From contig JAFDXJ010000010.1 in NCBI GenBank assembly GCA_018268015.1, forward strand, positions 62,001 to 126,000: 64,000 nt of DNA. The letters run 5' to 3'. Shown one piece after another: positions 51,966 through 62,445 of the stretch. This DNA comes from Bacteroidota bacterium. Lineage in GTDB: Bacteria > Bacteroidota > Bacteroidia > Chitinophagales > Chitinophagaceae. The translations under genes and the position numbers were made by a program. The notes beneath the pieces were generated by a model. It saw nothing but the letters and a program-made list of their open reading frames with translations, was not told where the DNA came from and made no database searches. Each line of letters opens with the position of its first letter. Positions within the stretch are counted from its first letter, which is position 1.

Positions 51966-53621
51966 TTATTTTTCTTCTAATTTAATATCTACGGTTCGCA
52001 ACTCCAACATATTCATAGAAGTGGGATAAAATCCGGTGATATTCGGCTGTACCAAATGAATCACTTCATCATAAAAGATAGGTACAACCGGGGCGTCATC
52101 AATGACCATCTGGTCCATTTGCCGATACAAAGTATAACGAATGGAGTCATTGGTTTCAATTAATGCCTTTTCATATAAAGCATCAAATAAAGGATTACGA
52201 TATCTTGTATAATTAGGAGGTGATGGGTTTTTGCTATAATACTGGGCCATATAATTCTCTGCATCAGGATAATCCGCAATCCAGCTTGCACGGAAAAACA
52301 AGGCCTGTTGTTGAGCCGTTTGTTGCAGTAGCAAACTTTTCTGGATGACTTCAACCTGTACTTTTAAACCAATCTGTTCAATAGCATGTGCCGCAAAACT
52401 GGCTATATCTGCATAAGTAGAAATCGTGAGCAATTTTATTTCAGGAACATTTTTAAAATCTATCCCAGCTGATTTTAATAAAGCGCGCGCCTTGTCCGGA
52501 TTATAGGTATATCCTTTAACATGCTCTGCATTTCCCGAAGGCAGTCCATAAGGTACCATCCCACGTTCTGCAGGATAACCAATAGAATTACGCAAATACA
52601 TCATTAATTGTGGTTTGTTGATGGCATAATTGATTGCCTGCCGGACTGCTTTTATTTTTAAAGGTGAATTTTTAACTAACGGATTAGTGGTATCTACCAA
52701 AATGCCAAAATATTCAGTATTTAAATAAGGATGTTTTTGCAAAATGATTCTGCCCCTCCACTGTTCCCTTAATTCGCCATTTCGGGTGAGGATCTCATCT
52801 TTAAAAGAAGGATCAATATCATTCATAAAACTGAGCCGGCCTTGCCTGAATTCTAAAAACTCGGTCGCCTTGTTATCGAAAAAAGAAATCTTTACCGCAT
52901 CTAAATAAGGTAATCGTTTTCCCAGAGAATCTTTTTCCCAGTAATGATCATTTTTTTCGAAAATCATAACCTGCCCTTCTTGCCAGTATTGCAGCCTGAA
53001 AGGGCCGGTACCACAAGGATGGCTGCGAAAATCAGCGCCATATTTCAACACAGATTCCGGTGCTACAATACTGCAATATTGCATACTTAAAATTCCAAGA
53101 ATGGGTTGAAAGGGGCGGATTAGTTTTAACTGAAAAGTGGAATCATTTAAAGCAATAAAACCATTTTTTGCAATGCGATCATTGAATATCCAGGCTCCAC
53201 TACTCGCAGTTTTAGGATCTATTATCCGCTGAAAACTAAACACAATATCTTTTGCTACGAGTTTACGGCCTTTTCCCCCCGGAAAAACGGCATCGTCATT
53301 GAAATATACATCCGTCCTTAAATGAAAGGTATAAATAGTATGGTCCTCATTTATTTCCCAGCTTTTTGCCAGCGAAGGATGTATTACTAAATTACTATCC
53401 ACTTCCAAAAGCGTATTGTACAACTGGTGTATTGCCCACATAATGGATTGGCTTTTGGCATAGGCCGGATCCAGGCTGCTAATGCCACTGGTTTCATTAT
53501 AATAAAAAACTTTTTTACCGGGAGGAACATCTCTTGTACAGGCATTCAACATACCCGAACACAATAAGAAAAGGCCGATTCGTATAAGTACTTTCCCTTT
53601 TATATATTTTTTATTATACAT
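51966..53621 (-). CDS. ABC transporter substrate-binding lipoprotein (oligopeptide type)
   Basis: A 551-residue SBP_bac_5 family lipoprotein with C28 as lipid site (MLNAC). Typical text is DGYN-like SGISSLDPAYAKSQ, LAKSWEINEDHTIYTFHLRT, DVYFNDD and VKISFFDNKATEFLEFRQG. It should bind peptides or similar ligands outside the inner membrane and pass them to an ABC permease; no permease or ATPase gene is adjacent. It converges with recF. Confidence 0.9.
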   Translation of the reverse strand: MYNKKYIKGKVLIRIGLFLLCSGMLNACTRDVPPGKKVFYYNETSGISSLDPAYAKSQSIMWAIHQLYNTLLEVDSNLVIHPSLAKSWEINEDHTIYTFHLRTDVYFNDDAVFPGGKGRKLVAKDIVFSFQRIIDPKTASSGAWIFNDRIAKNGFIALNDSTFQLKLIRPFQPILGILSMQYCSIVAPESVLKYGADFRSHPCGTGPFRLQYWQEGQVMIFEKNDHYWEKDSLGKRLPYLDAVKISFFDNKATEFLEFRQGRLSFMNDIDPSFKDEILTRNGELREQWRGRIILQKHPYLNTEYFGILVDTTNPLVKNSPLKIKAVRQAINYAINKPQLMMYLRNSIGYPAERGMVPYGLPSGNAEHVKGYTYNPDKARALLKSAGIDFKNVPEIKLLTISTYADIASFAAHAIEQIGLKVQVEVIQKSLLLQQTAQQQALFFRASWIADYPDAENYMAQYYSKNPSPPNYTRYRNPLFDALYEKALIETNDSIRYTLYRQMDQMVIDDAPVVPIFYDEVIHLVQPNITGFYPTSMNMLELRTVDIKLEEK

Positions 53622-53729
53622 TCAAACCCGAATATCCTAATTTTATTGCATCCAACAGGTCTTTATCATTTTTCACCTTCGAAATGATAGACACAGGATA
53701 TGGATACTTAAAAATTAATTCATGAAAAT

Positions 53730-55406
53730 ATGAGAAAATTTAATAGCCTACTCTTCCTTTCCTTCATGCTGCCATTTTTTTTATATGCACAGGAATCAAA
53801 AAAATTTACATATGCAGATACCCTGCGCGGCTCAGTAACTCCGGAACGCGCCTGGTGGGATGTGAAAAAATATGATATTTCTGTTCAACCAGATTATGAC
53901 ACAAAAACGATCCAGGCTTCTGTTACGATTACTTATAAAGTGATCGAGAATGGTACCATCCCCATGCAAATAGATTTGCAAAACCCGATGATCATTGATA
54001 GTGTTTTTTCACAAAATCAAAGATTGTCTTTTCAAAATAATCCTGCCGATAAAAATGTTTGGTACATACAAACCGGGAAACAAACAAAAGGGGAAAATAG
54101 CATCACGCTCTTTTATCATGGAAAGCCACGGGAATCAAAACGCCCTCCATGGGATGGTGGTTGGATATGGACAAAAGATTCTTTAGGCCGGCCCTGGATG
54201 ACTGTTGCCTGTCAGGGTCTCGGCGCAAGCGTTTGGTATCCATGTAAAGATTACCAGGGAGATGAACCGGATAATGGAGCCATACTACGCATAACCGTAC
54301 CAGATACTTTAGTTGCAGTAGGAAATGGCAGATTAAAAAATACTATTAAGAGAAATGGCCTGAGCACTTATATATGGGAAGTGGTTAACCCTATCAACAA
54401 TTATAATATTGTTCCTTATATTGGAAAATATGTTCATTGGGAAGATACTATACAAGGCCTGAAAGGCAGGCTGGATCTACAATACTGGGCGCTTGATTAT
54501 GATGAAGCACGAGCTCGCACACAATTCCTGCAAAGCAAAACCATGTTGCATTGTTTTGAGTATTGGTTTGGCCCCTATCCTTTTTATGAAGACAGTTATA
54601 AACTGGTAGAAGCACCTCATCTGGGCATGGAACACCAGAGTGCGGTGGCTTATGGCAATCATTTTAAAAATGGTTATTTAGGCCGCGACCTTTCAGGCAC
54701 AGGATGGGGTTTAAAATGGGATTTTATCATTGTTCATGAAAGTGGGCATGAATGGTTTGCCAATAATATAACAAGCAAAGACATTGCAGATATGTGGATC
54801 CATGAAGGCTTCACCAATTATAGCGAATGCCTTTATACCGAATGTTTATTTGGAAAGGAAGCCGGGAATGAATATGTGTATGGCACCAGGAAAAATATTC
54901 AAAATGATAAACCGATAATTGGAAAGTATGGCGTTAATAATGAAGGTAGTGGAGATATGTACTATAAATCCGGGAATATGCTTCAGGCTATTCGCCATGT
55001 AATCAATAATGATGAATTATTCCGTAGCATTTTAACAGGATTGAATAAAACTTTTTATCATCAAACGGTTACGACAGCCCAGGTGGAAAATTATATCAAT
55101 AAAAAATCAGGAATAAATTTCAGTAAAGTCTTTGATCAATATTTAAGGACTATACAAATCCCCCAGTTCCATTTTTATTTTGACAAAGATCAAAAGCATC
55201 TTGTTTACCGATGGGAGCATTGTGTTCCGGGATTTGATATGCCACTGGTTTTTACCAATGATAATAAATTACAGGTGCTCACCCTTCACCCGACCGAAAA
55301 ATGGCAAACGCTTATTTTAAAAGGTGATCAGGCTGATTTTTTTACCGGCTCTTATATTGATAAAAATTATTATGTACAGATCAATAATGAAAATCCAAAC
55401 AATTAA
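53730..55406 (+). CDS. M1 family metallopeptidase
   Basis: A 558-residue secreted aminopeptidase-like enzyme with a signal peptide (about 1-20, LYAQ). The zinc motif HESGHEWF is near residue 335 and the third-ligand glutamate in WIHEGFTNYSE near 357. The substrate-recognition motif is GMEHQ in place of the usual GAMEN (about 297). Without the C-terminal helical domain of longer M1 enzymes, its length is usual for Bacteroidota. The flippase gene follows after 20 bp. Confidence 0.92.
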   Translation: MRKFNSLLFLSFMLPFFLYAQESKKFTYADTLRGSVTPERAWWDVKKYDISVQPDYDTKTIQASVTITYKVIENGTIPMQIDLQNPMIIDSVFSQNQRLSFQNNPADKNVWYIQTGKQTKGENSITLFYHGKPRESKRPPWDGGWIWTKDSLGRPWMTVACQGLGASVWYPCKDYQGDEPDNGAILRITVPDTLVAVGNGRLKNTIKRNGLSTYIWEVVNPINNYNIVPYIGKYVHWEDTIQGLKGRLDLQYWALDYDEARARTQFLQSKTMLHCFEYWFGPYPFYEDSYKLVEAPHLGMEHQSAVAYGNHFKNGYLGRDLSGTGWGLKWDFIIVHESGHEWFANNITSKDIADMWIHEGFTNYSECLYTECLFGKEAGNEYVYGTRKNIQNDKPIIGKYGVNNEGSGDMYYKSGNMLQAIRHVINNDELFRSILTGLNKTFYHQTVTTAQVENYINKKSGINFSKVFDQYLRTIQIPQFHFYFDKDQKHLVYRWEHCVPGFDMPLVFTNDNKLQVLTLHPTEKWQTLILKGDQADFFTGSYIDKNYYVQINNENPNN

Positions 55407-55426
55407 TTTCGCTTTTAAATAGATTC

Positions 55427-56926
55427 ATGTCCGGCATACGCAAACAAGCCATCATTTCATCCATACTGGTCTATATTGGCGTATTGTTTGGCGCAATAAA
55501 TAATTACTTCTTTGTAAAAGACGGTTCATTCCTGCCACAGCAATATGGGCTTACCCGGATATTCAGTGATGTAGGACAAAACTTTTTTATTTTTGCCAGC
55601 CTGGGCGCCATACCTGTATTATACAAATTTTTTCCTTATTATCAGGATAACCTCGAAGAGCATGAAAACGATCTATTTGGCCGTACTTTATTGATGTCTT
55701 TCCTGGGCTGCATTTTAGTAGGGGTAGCGGGTTATTTCTTAGAACCCTTGTTTATACAAAAATTTTCAAACCGCTCTCCCCTATTTGTGCAATACTATTT
55801 CTGGGTTTTTCCTTTTGCATTTGGTTTATTGTTTTTTTCTTTACTGGAAGGATATGCCTGGGCTTTACAAAAAACTATCCTATCCAATTTTTTAAGAGAA
55901 ACCGTCTTACGAATATTAACGACAGTCATTATTTTATTATACTATTTTAAATTAATAGACTTTCGAACATTCATGGTTTACTTTTCTTTTTTATACCTCG
56001 TTATTGCTTTTATACTCCTGTTCTATCTGGTAAAGACAGGCCATTTAAAATTTCAATTTAAAAAAAGCCGGGTTACCAAAAAGTTTTACAGGAAAATGTT
56101 TACCATGCAAAGCCTGGTTTTTGGTGGCATCATTATAACAACCATCGGTAGTACCATTGACGGATTAATTATTGCCAGTTTATTAGGATTGGAACCTACC
56201 GGGATTTATACCCTTGCATTATACGTGGCCAATCTGATACAAATCCCGCAGCGAAGCATGCAATCTATTGCTACAGGAGTATTGGTGCGCATGTGGAAAG
56301 ATAAAAATTATGCTGAAATACTGAGAATCTATCAGCGTTCCAGTATCAACATGTTATTAATTTCCATTTTCATATTTGGAAATATCTGGCTGAATGTGCA
56401 TGATGGATTAAATCTTGTAAATATCCAGGATACGTATGCCTCGGGAATTGGCCTATTATTGATATTTGGAATCATCAGAATCATTGATGCAGGCACCGGC
56501 GTGAATGCTCAGGTGATTGGTGCATCCAATTATTGGCGTTTTGAATTTCTTAGCGGGGTCATTATGCTGGCCATACGAATCCCACTCAGTTACCTCTTTG
56601 TAAAAAGTTATGGTATTATAGGAACTGCATACAGCGATCTTATATCACTTACGATTTATAATTTTATTCGTTTTGAATTCTTGCGAAGAAAATTTAATAT
56701 GCAACCATTTAGTTTGAAAACAATTTATACCATTCTTTGTGGTTTTGCAGCTTATTTTATAGCATATTTCATCTTAAGAAACTTTCATAATTGGCCGGCA
56801 CTCTTTTTACGCAGTCTGACATTCTCGGCTATCCTGGGTGTTTGTGTTTTTCTTTTCCGACTATCGCCGGATGCTTTACAACTTGTAGAAGTGGCAAAAA
56901 ACAGGTTGCGAAAATATAAAAATTAG
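55427..56926 (+). CDS. Polysaccharide/lipopolysaccharide flippase (MATE/MOP superfamily)
   Basis: A 499-residue protein with about fourteen membrane helices of the oligosaccharide flippase type (the MOP superfamily with MurJ and Wzx). It begins MSGIRKQAIISSILVYIGVL and has a C-terminal IIRIIDAGTGVNAQVIGAS segment typical of the polysaccharide biosynthesis C-terminal domain. The transported lipid-linked sugar is unknown, and no glycosyltransferase genes are nearby. It follows the M1 peptidase gene by 20 bp and overlaps the convergent C40 gene by 4 bp. Confidence 0.87.
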   Translation: MSGIRKQAIISSILVYIGVLFGAINNYFFVKDGSFLPQQYGLTRIFSDVGQNFFIFASLGAIPVLYKFFPYYQDNLEEHENDLFGRTLLMSFLGCILVGVAGYFLEPLFIQKFSNRSPLFVQYYFWVFPFAFGLLFFSLLEGYAWALQKTILSNFLRETVLRILTTVIILLYYFKLIDFRTFMVYFSFLYLVIAFILLFYLVKTGHLKFQFKKSRVTKKFYRKMFTMQSLVFGGIIITTIGSTIDGLIIASLLGLEPTGIYTLALYVANLIQIPQRSMQSIATGVLVRMWKDKNYAEILRIYQRSSINMLLISIFIFGNIWLNVHDGLNLVNIQDTYASGIGLLLIFGIIRIIDAGTGVNAQVIGASNYWRFEFLSGVIMLAIRIPLSYLFVKSYGIIGTAYSDLISLTIYNFIRFEFLRRKFNMQPFSLKTIYTILCGFAAYFIAYFILRNFHNWPALFLRSLTFSAILGVCVFLFRLSPDALQLVEVAKNRLRKYKN

Positions 56927-57603
56927 TTTTGGATAAACCGTCCTGCACCCCGATAACGGTCTTTCCAGTATGTATCATTGAGGTCACTGATCATCACGCC
57001 CTGACTGGTAGAAGCATGAACAAACTTGTTATTAGCTAAATACATGCCGACATGTGAGATACCACGTCGCGTAGTATGAAAAAATACCAGGTCGCCTTCC
57101 TGCAATGAATCCTTTCCTTTTACAATTTTACAATTATCATATTGAGCCTGAGCGGTACGGGGAATGTCAACTCCATAGACATCTTCCATAATAGTTTGAG
57201 TCAGTGCGCTGCAATCAATACAGGATTGGGTAGTGCCCCCCATACAATATTTTGTGCCCCACCAAATGTCCACTTCATGCAATAAAGGAAGAGAAGGCAA
57301 GCCGGAAGCATCCACATTCAGCATGGATGCATATTTCATTTGCAGTGTATTGGCGAGTGTCATATCTCCTCCATCCTGGTCCATTACAATATTCGCTTTT
57401 TTCTTATCCTTCTCCGGTGTCATTGTGATTGTTCCACGTCTTGAATCCGGCGTTACATTGATATCATCAATAAAAACAGGAGAAGAGGCTTTTCCGGAAT
57501 TGTTTGTACTTGTATTTTTCGTTGAGAGACTTTGAAATGATTTACACGATGTAAAAAATGCACTTATTGAAATACAAATAAATATGTAAAATTTTTTTTT
57601 CAT
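56923..57603 (-). CDS. C40 family (NlpC/P60) peptidase lipoprotein
   Basis: A peptidoglycan peptidase. The start at ATG 57603 (MKKKFYIFICISIS) gives a lipoprotein signal with C20 (FFTSC); the frame opens 22 codons earlier. The NlpC/P60 domain occupies about the last 120 residues: catalytic cysteine in QSCIDCSALTQT (the second C), then GVDIPRTAQAQY, the histidine in RGISHVGMYLAN and the third residue in KFVHASTSQGV. It should cut peptide cross-links in the periplasm. It overlaps the flippase gene by 4 bp on the opposite strand. Confidence 0.92.
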   Translation of the reverse strand: MKKKFYIFICISISAFFTSCKSFQSLSTKNTSTNNSGKASSPVFIDDINVTPDSRRGTITMTPEKDKKKANIVMDQDGGDMTLANTLQMKYASMLNVDASGLPSLPLLHEVDIWWGTKYCMGGTTQSCIDCSALTQTIMEDVYGVDIPRTAQAQYDNCKIVKGKDSLQEGDLVFFHTTRRGISHVGMYLANNKFVHASTSQGVMISDLNDTYWKDRYRGAGRFIQN

Positions 57604-57772
57604 ACAACCGCTGCAAGATAAACGGTATTCTAGAATGAACCAATATGTAAGAGAAATTATTTTTAACATACATCCTCTTGCTTCGTGGAAAACTGACGGC
57701 CATAAAACGATTCTTTTTCCCGAAATTTGTAATCAATCATTTTCCAGTTTTCTTTATTGACCCAATCAAATT

Positions 57773-60700
57773 ATGCCCCGTTTTTCTCATTTACATGTAC
57801 ATACACAGTACTCCCTATTAGATGGTGCTGCTTCTATTGAAAGCCTTTATGCCAAAGCATCACAGGATAATATGGAAGCCATTGCCATAACCGATCATGG
57901 AAATATGTTTGGCGTATTTGAATTTGTGAAGCAAGCCTGGAAAAAAACAAAAATAGTTGGCAAAAATGAGGACGGTACGGATAAACATGAGCCCATGATC
58001 AAGCCTATTACCGGTTGTGAATTTTATGTAGTTGAAGACAGGCACCGAAAAAATTTTACCAAAGAACAAAAAGATCAGCGCTATCACCAGGTACTTCTGG
58101 CAAAAAATAAAAAAGGATATCAAAACCTGATCAAACTTACCTCGCTCGGTTTCATAGAAGGTATGTACAGCAAATATCCCCGTATTGATAAAGAACTTAT
58201 TTTGAAATATCATGAAGGTCTTATTGCCACGACCTGTTGCATTGGAGCTCATGTTCCTCAAACGATTTTAAACCAGGGAGAAGAAGCCGCTGAAAAAGAA
58301 TTTAAATGGTGGCTGGATATTTTCGGAGAGGATTATTTTATAGAACTACAAAGACATCAATTAAAAGATCAGGATATCATCAATGAATCCCTTTTACGAT
58401 TTGCAAAAAAATACAATGTACCGGTCATCGCTACAAATGACAGCCACTATACAAATATTGAAGATGCGAATGCACACGATATTTTACTTTGCTTAAACAC
58501 CGGCGAAAAGCAGGCAACACCCGGCTTGGATGATTTTGTGAATGATGAGCAACAGGTAAAAAACAGGCGCTTTAAATTTCCCAACAATCAATTCTATTTT
58601 AAAACTCAGGATGAAATGCAAAAACTTTTTGCAGATATCCCCGAGGCATTGGATAATACTTCACTTGTTGCAAGTAAAATAGAACCTTTGAATTTGATGT
58701 CGGAAATTGCATTGCCTGAATTCCCCGTACCCGGGGAGTTTTCCATCGGCAGGGATAAAGGCCTCGCACAATGGGAATACCTGAAACATCTTACTTATGA
58801 AGGTGCTAAAAAAAGGTATGGAGAATTAAGTACAGTCGTTCAGGAAAGAATAGAGTCGGAATTGTTTACCATTAAAACCATGGGATTTGCCGGATACTTT
58901 TTAATTGTTTCCGATTTCATTCGGGCGGGACGCGATATGGGCGTTTTTATTGGCCCGGGCCGGGGATCTGCAGCCGGCAGCGTGGTGGCATTTTGTGTCG
59001 GCATCACCAATATTGACCCCATCAAATACCAGTTATTATTCGAACGTTTTCTTAATCCCGACCGGATGAGTATGCCGGATATTGATACAGATTTCGACGA
59101 TGTAGGCAGACAAAAAGTGATTGACTATGTAGTGGAAAAATATGGTAAAAGTCAGGTAGCACAAATCATTACCTATGGCACAATGGCTGCCAAAATGAGT
59201 ATCAAAGATGTGGCGCGCGTCATGGACCTCCCCTTGTCTGAAAGCAATGCACTGGCTAAATTAGTTCCTGAAAAACCGGGCACCCATTTAGGTCGTGTAT
59301 TGAAAGCGCCAATGACTACCAAGGAAGAAAAAGATCATGAAAAATCATTGCAATCCAAAGAAAATTTTTCTCCGGAGGAGATGGAAGCAATTAAAAAACT
59401 TCGACAGATTTACCAGGGAAATGATTTACGCGCGGATGTATTAAAAGAAGCAGAAAGACTGGAAGGATCTGTGCGCAATACCGGTTTACATGCAGCGGGG
59501 ATCATCATTGCGCCCCGCGATCTTACGGAGATAATTCCCGTGGCCACATCAAAGGATTCAAATTTATGGGTTACACAAATTGAAGGAAGTACGATTGAGG
59601 AAGCCGGCGTTTTAAAAATGGATTTTCTCGGCTTAAAAACATTATCCATTTTAAAAACAACTTTGGAACTCATTAAACAAAATTTCAATGGCAAAGAAAT
59701 CAATTTAGATGAACTGCCCCTGGATGATGCGAAAACATTTGAAATATTTCAACGCGGAGAAACGAATGGCATTTTCCAATTTGAAAGCCGTGGTATGGTG
59801 AAATATTTACGTGAGTTAAAGCCGGATAAATTTTCACATCTCATAGCCATGAACGCCTTATTCAGGCCCGGGCCGTTGGCCTATATTCCTAAATTTATTG
59901 CCCGAAAAAACGGACAGGAAGAAGTATCCTATGATTTACCGGCTATGCAGGAAGTGCTCGAAGATACTTACGGTATCACAGTGTACCAGGAACAGGTGAT
60001 GATACTCAGCCAACTGCTTGCAGGATTTACAAAAGGTCAAGCTGATAAATTGCGCAAGGCAATGGGGAAAAAAGACCGTAAAACCCTGGATGCTTTAAAA
60101 AGTTATTTTATGGCGGGTGGCGAAAAATTATCCCATCCCAAAAAAATACTTGAAAAAATATGGACAGACTGGGAAGCATTTGCAGAATATGCATTTAATA
60201 AATCACACTCTACCTGTTATGCAATTGTCGCATATCAAACGGCCTGGCTCAAAGCACATTACCCACATGAATACATGTCTGCCGTTTTGAATCATGCCGG
60301 CAGTATTGAAAAAATCACAGGTTTTATGGAGGAATGTAAAAGAATGGGTCTTAATGTTCTTGGCCCTGATGTGAATGAATCTATAAAAGGTTTTTCTCCC
60401 AATAAAAAAGGCGAAATACGATTTGGCCTGGCAGGCTTGAAAGGCGTTGGTGATGCAGCCATTGACAGTATTGTGGAAGAAAGAAATGCGCATGGCCCAT
60501 ATAAAGATATTTTTGATTTTATTAAAAGAATCAATCAGCGATCAGTTAATAAAAAATCCCTGGAGAGCCTGGTATATGCCGGCGCTTTTGATTGCTTTCC
60601 TGAAATGCATCGCGCACAGTTTTTTTTCACCCCTCCAAATGATAATAAAACAGGATTGGAAAAGGTCATCCAATTTGGGAATCAATATCAAAATAATATG

Positions 60701-61459
60701 ATTCAAACCAGTAATACCCTCTTTGGTGATGAAATATTGATGGATATTCCCACTCCCCGCCTTCCTCAATGTCCACCCTGGTCACTGACAGAACTATTGG
60801 ATTTTGAAAAAGAAATAACCGGTATGTTTATGAGTGGCCATCCGCTCGATCATTATAAATTTGAATTAGCACATTACCAGATTACTTCATTGAACGAATT
60901 CAATGAAATAAATGCATCCACTACATTAATCACATCAACCGGCAATAAAACCTTCCGGCTTGCAGGCCTCGTTACCACAGCACAACACCGGGTGACAAAA
61001 ACCGGGAAAAATTTCGGCTCAATGACCATTGAAGATTTTCATGATAAAACGGAAATCATGCTTTGGAGTGATGATTATGTACGCTTTCAAAACTATCTGG
61101 AAAAAGGAAAATGTATTTTGGTATCCGGATTCTTCAAACAACGGTATAATCAGGAACACTTTGAATTTAAAGTGACCGAAATTCGTCTCCTGGAAACAAT
61201 TAAAACAAGCCTTACCCGGCAATTGCAGTTGTCCATACCCGCACAGGCAGTAACAGAAGAAGTCATACTTTTCCTGGAAACAAACATGAAAAAAAACCCC
61301 GGAAAAAGTGCTCTCCGCCTTCGGGTATATGATGAAACGGACAACCTGGATGTTGCCATCAGTACGTTTAATCAGGGCATCATGATGAATGAAGACCTAA
61401 CTGATTTTCTTTCCAATTCACCGGACATTGATGTTCAAGTGGAATTGGTAAGCTCATAA
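57773..61459 (+). CDS. dnaE: DNA polymerase III alpha subunit
   Basis: The replicative polymerase subunit, 1228 residues. An N-terminal PHP domain (FSHLHVHTQYSLLDGAASIE at the start) is followed by the polymerase core: GPGRGSAAGSVVAFCVGITN near 395-415 and the catalytic aspartates in MPDIDTDFDD near 435-444. Later motifs are ALFRPGPLAYIP, YGITVYQEQVM and FNKSHSTCYAIVAYQTAWLK. Near the C-terminus an OB-fold domain (FRLAGLVTTAQHRVTKTGKN) and a tail follow, as in DnaE1. The start at ATG 57773 gives the expected N-terminus. Confidence 0.97.
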   Translation: MPRFSHLHVHTQYSLLDGAASIESLYAKASQDNMEAIAITDHGNMFGVFEFVKQAWKKTKIVGKNEDGTDKHEPMIKPITGCEFYVVEDRHRKNFTKEQKDQRYHQVLLAKNKKGYQNLIKLTSLGFIEGMYSKYPRIDKELILKYHEGLIATTCCIGAHVPQTILNQGEEAAEKEFKWWLDIFGEDYFIELQRHQLKDQDIINESLLRFAKKYNVPVIATNDSHYTNIEDANAHDILLCLNTGEKQATPGLDDFVNDEQQVKNRRFKFPNNQFYFKTQDEMQKLFADIPEALDNTSLVASKIEPLNLMSEIALPEFPVPGEFSIGRDKGLAQWEYLKHLTYEGAKKRYGELSTVVQERIESELFTIKTMGFAGYFLIVSDFIRAGRDMGVFIGPGRGSAAGSVVAFCVGITNIDPIKYQLLFERFLNPDRMSMPDIDTDFDDVGRQKVIDYVVEKYGKSQVAQIITYGTMAAKMSIKDVARVMDLPLSESNALAKLVPEKPGTHLGRVLKAPMTTKEEKDHEKSLQSKENFSPEEMEAIKKLRQIYQGNDLRADVLKEAERLEGSVRNTGLHAAGIIIAPRDLTEIIPVATSKDSNLWVTQIEGSTIEEAGVLKMDFLGLKTLSILKTTLELIKQNFNGKEINLDELPLDDAKTFEIFQRGETNGIFQFESRGMVKYLRELKPDKFSHLIAMNALFRPGPLAYIPKFIARKNGQEEVSYDLPAMQEVLEDTYGITVYQEQVMILSQLLAGFTKGQADKLRKAMGKKDRKTLDALKSYFMAGGEKLSHPKKILEKIWTDWEAFAEYAFNKSHSTCYAIVAYQTAWLKAHYPHEYMSAVLNHAGSIEKITGFMEECKRMGLNVLGPDVNESIKGFSPNKKGEIRFGLAGLKGVGDAAIDSIVEERNAHGPYKDIFDFIKRINQRSVNKKSLESLVYAGAFDCFPEMHRAQFFFTPPNDNKTGLEKVIQFGNQYQNNMIQTSNTLFGDEILMDIPTPRLPQCPPWSLTELLDFEKEITGMFMSGHPLDHYKFELAHYQITSLNEFNEINASTTLITSTGNKTFRLAGLVTTAQHRVTKTGKNFGSMTIEDFHDKTEIMLWSDDYVRFQNYLEKGKCILVSGFFKQRYNQEHFEFKVTEIRLLETIKTSLTRQLQLSIPAQAVTEEVILFLETNMKKNPGKSALRLRVYDETDNLDVAISTFNQGIMMNEDLTDFLSNSPDIDVQVELVSS

Positions 61460-61497
61460 ATTTGTTTTAATATTATGCTTATCAAACCCCTTAAAAA

Positions 61498-62082
61498 ATG
61501 CTGAATCTCAACTTTCATCCTTTTCCCATTTTAGAAAGCGAACGACTTGTTTTGCGTAAAATGATTCTTACGGATGCGCCACAATTATTTGAATTGCGTT
61601 CCGCAGAAAAAACCATGAGATTTATTGATAAAGAAAAAATCGCTTCGGTACATGTTGCCCAAACCATGATACAAAATATGGATGCTCAGATGCATCAGAA
61701 CCTGGCGATCACCTGGGGAATTAGTTTACCTCGATCGCCATATATTATTGGCACCATTGGTTTTTGGAGAATTGAAGCAGAACACCATCGAGCCGAAATC
61801 GGTTATATGTTGCATCCTGATTTTTGGAATAAAGGATACATCACTGAAGCTTTGCATTTGGTTATTGATTATGGGTTTTCAATAATGAAACTGCATAGCA
61901 TCGAAGCCAGAATCAATCCACAAAATCTTGCATCTCGCAGAGTGCTTGAGAAACAAGGGTTTCAACAGGAAGGGTTTTTCAAAGAGAATTATTATTTTAA
62001 TGGAAACTTTTTAGACACTGCTGTATTTTCATTACTACAGTCATCCCGTGTATCAGTAAAAGACACTGCCATGAATAAGTAA
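61498..62082 (+). CDS. GNAT family N-acetyltransferase (RimJ/RimL-like)
   Basis: A 194-residue acetyltransferase: ESERLVLRKMILTDAPQLFE at the N-terminus, the acetyl-CoA loop in MLHPDFWNKGYITEAL and IEARINPQNLASRRVLEKQG. It probably acetylates the amino terminus of a protein or a small amine. It follows dnaE by 38 bp and may be cotranscribed. Confidence 0.9.
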   Translation: MLNLNFHPFPILESERLVLRKMILTDAPQLFELRSAEKTMRFIDKEKIASVHVAQTMIQNMDAQMHQNLAITWGISLPRSPYIIGTIGFWRIEAEHHRAEIGYMLHPDFWNKGYITEALHLVIDYGFSIMKLHSIEARINPQNLASRRVLEKQGFQQEGFFKENYYFNGNFLDTAVFSLLQSSRVSVKDTAMNK

Positions 62083-62445
62083 TGAGAAACCCTGAAACGG
62101 ACATTTATTCTTTATCTCATTTCAACTTGATAAAAAATACACATTGCTTTTTCATTTTTTTCATTATTTATATACAGACAACTCGCATTCAATTAAGATG
62201 ACAGATTCATATTATCTGGATTAAAAATGATTCATCTTGTTGTTTTTAAAAATGGTATTTATTTCAAATACCCCAAATACTCATCTGCAGCATTAAAATG
62301 ACTTTTAACACAATGATCCCTGCATCATATATTTAAGAAAAATCAAGGGTTAAAAGTATACCGTTCAGGCTTAAACATCCTGTAAAGAATTATCTTTGCC
62401 AATATTTGAAAGTATCATAATAATTTAATTCAAAATTCTTATATA
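62083..62445. other. 363-bp intergenic region with a -7 box
   Basis: No gene is visible. The TAnnTTTG box TATCTTTG at 62391-62398 lies 47 bp before the cystathionine gamma-synthase-family gene and may be its promoter, but no TTG is found 19-20 bp upstream of it. No terminator hairpin follows the GNAT gene clearly. Confidence 0.5.
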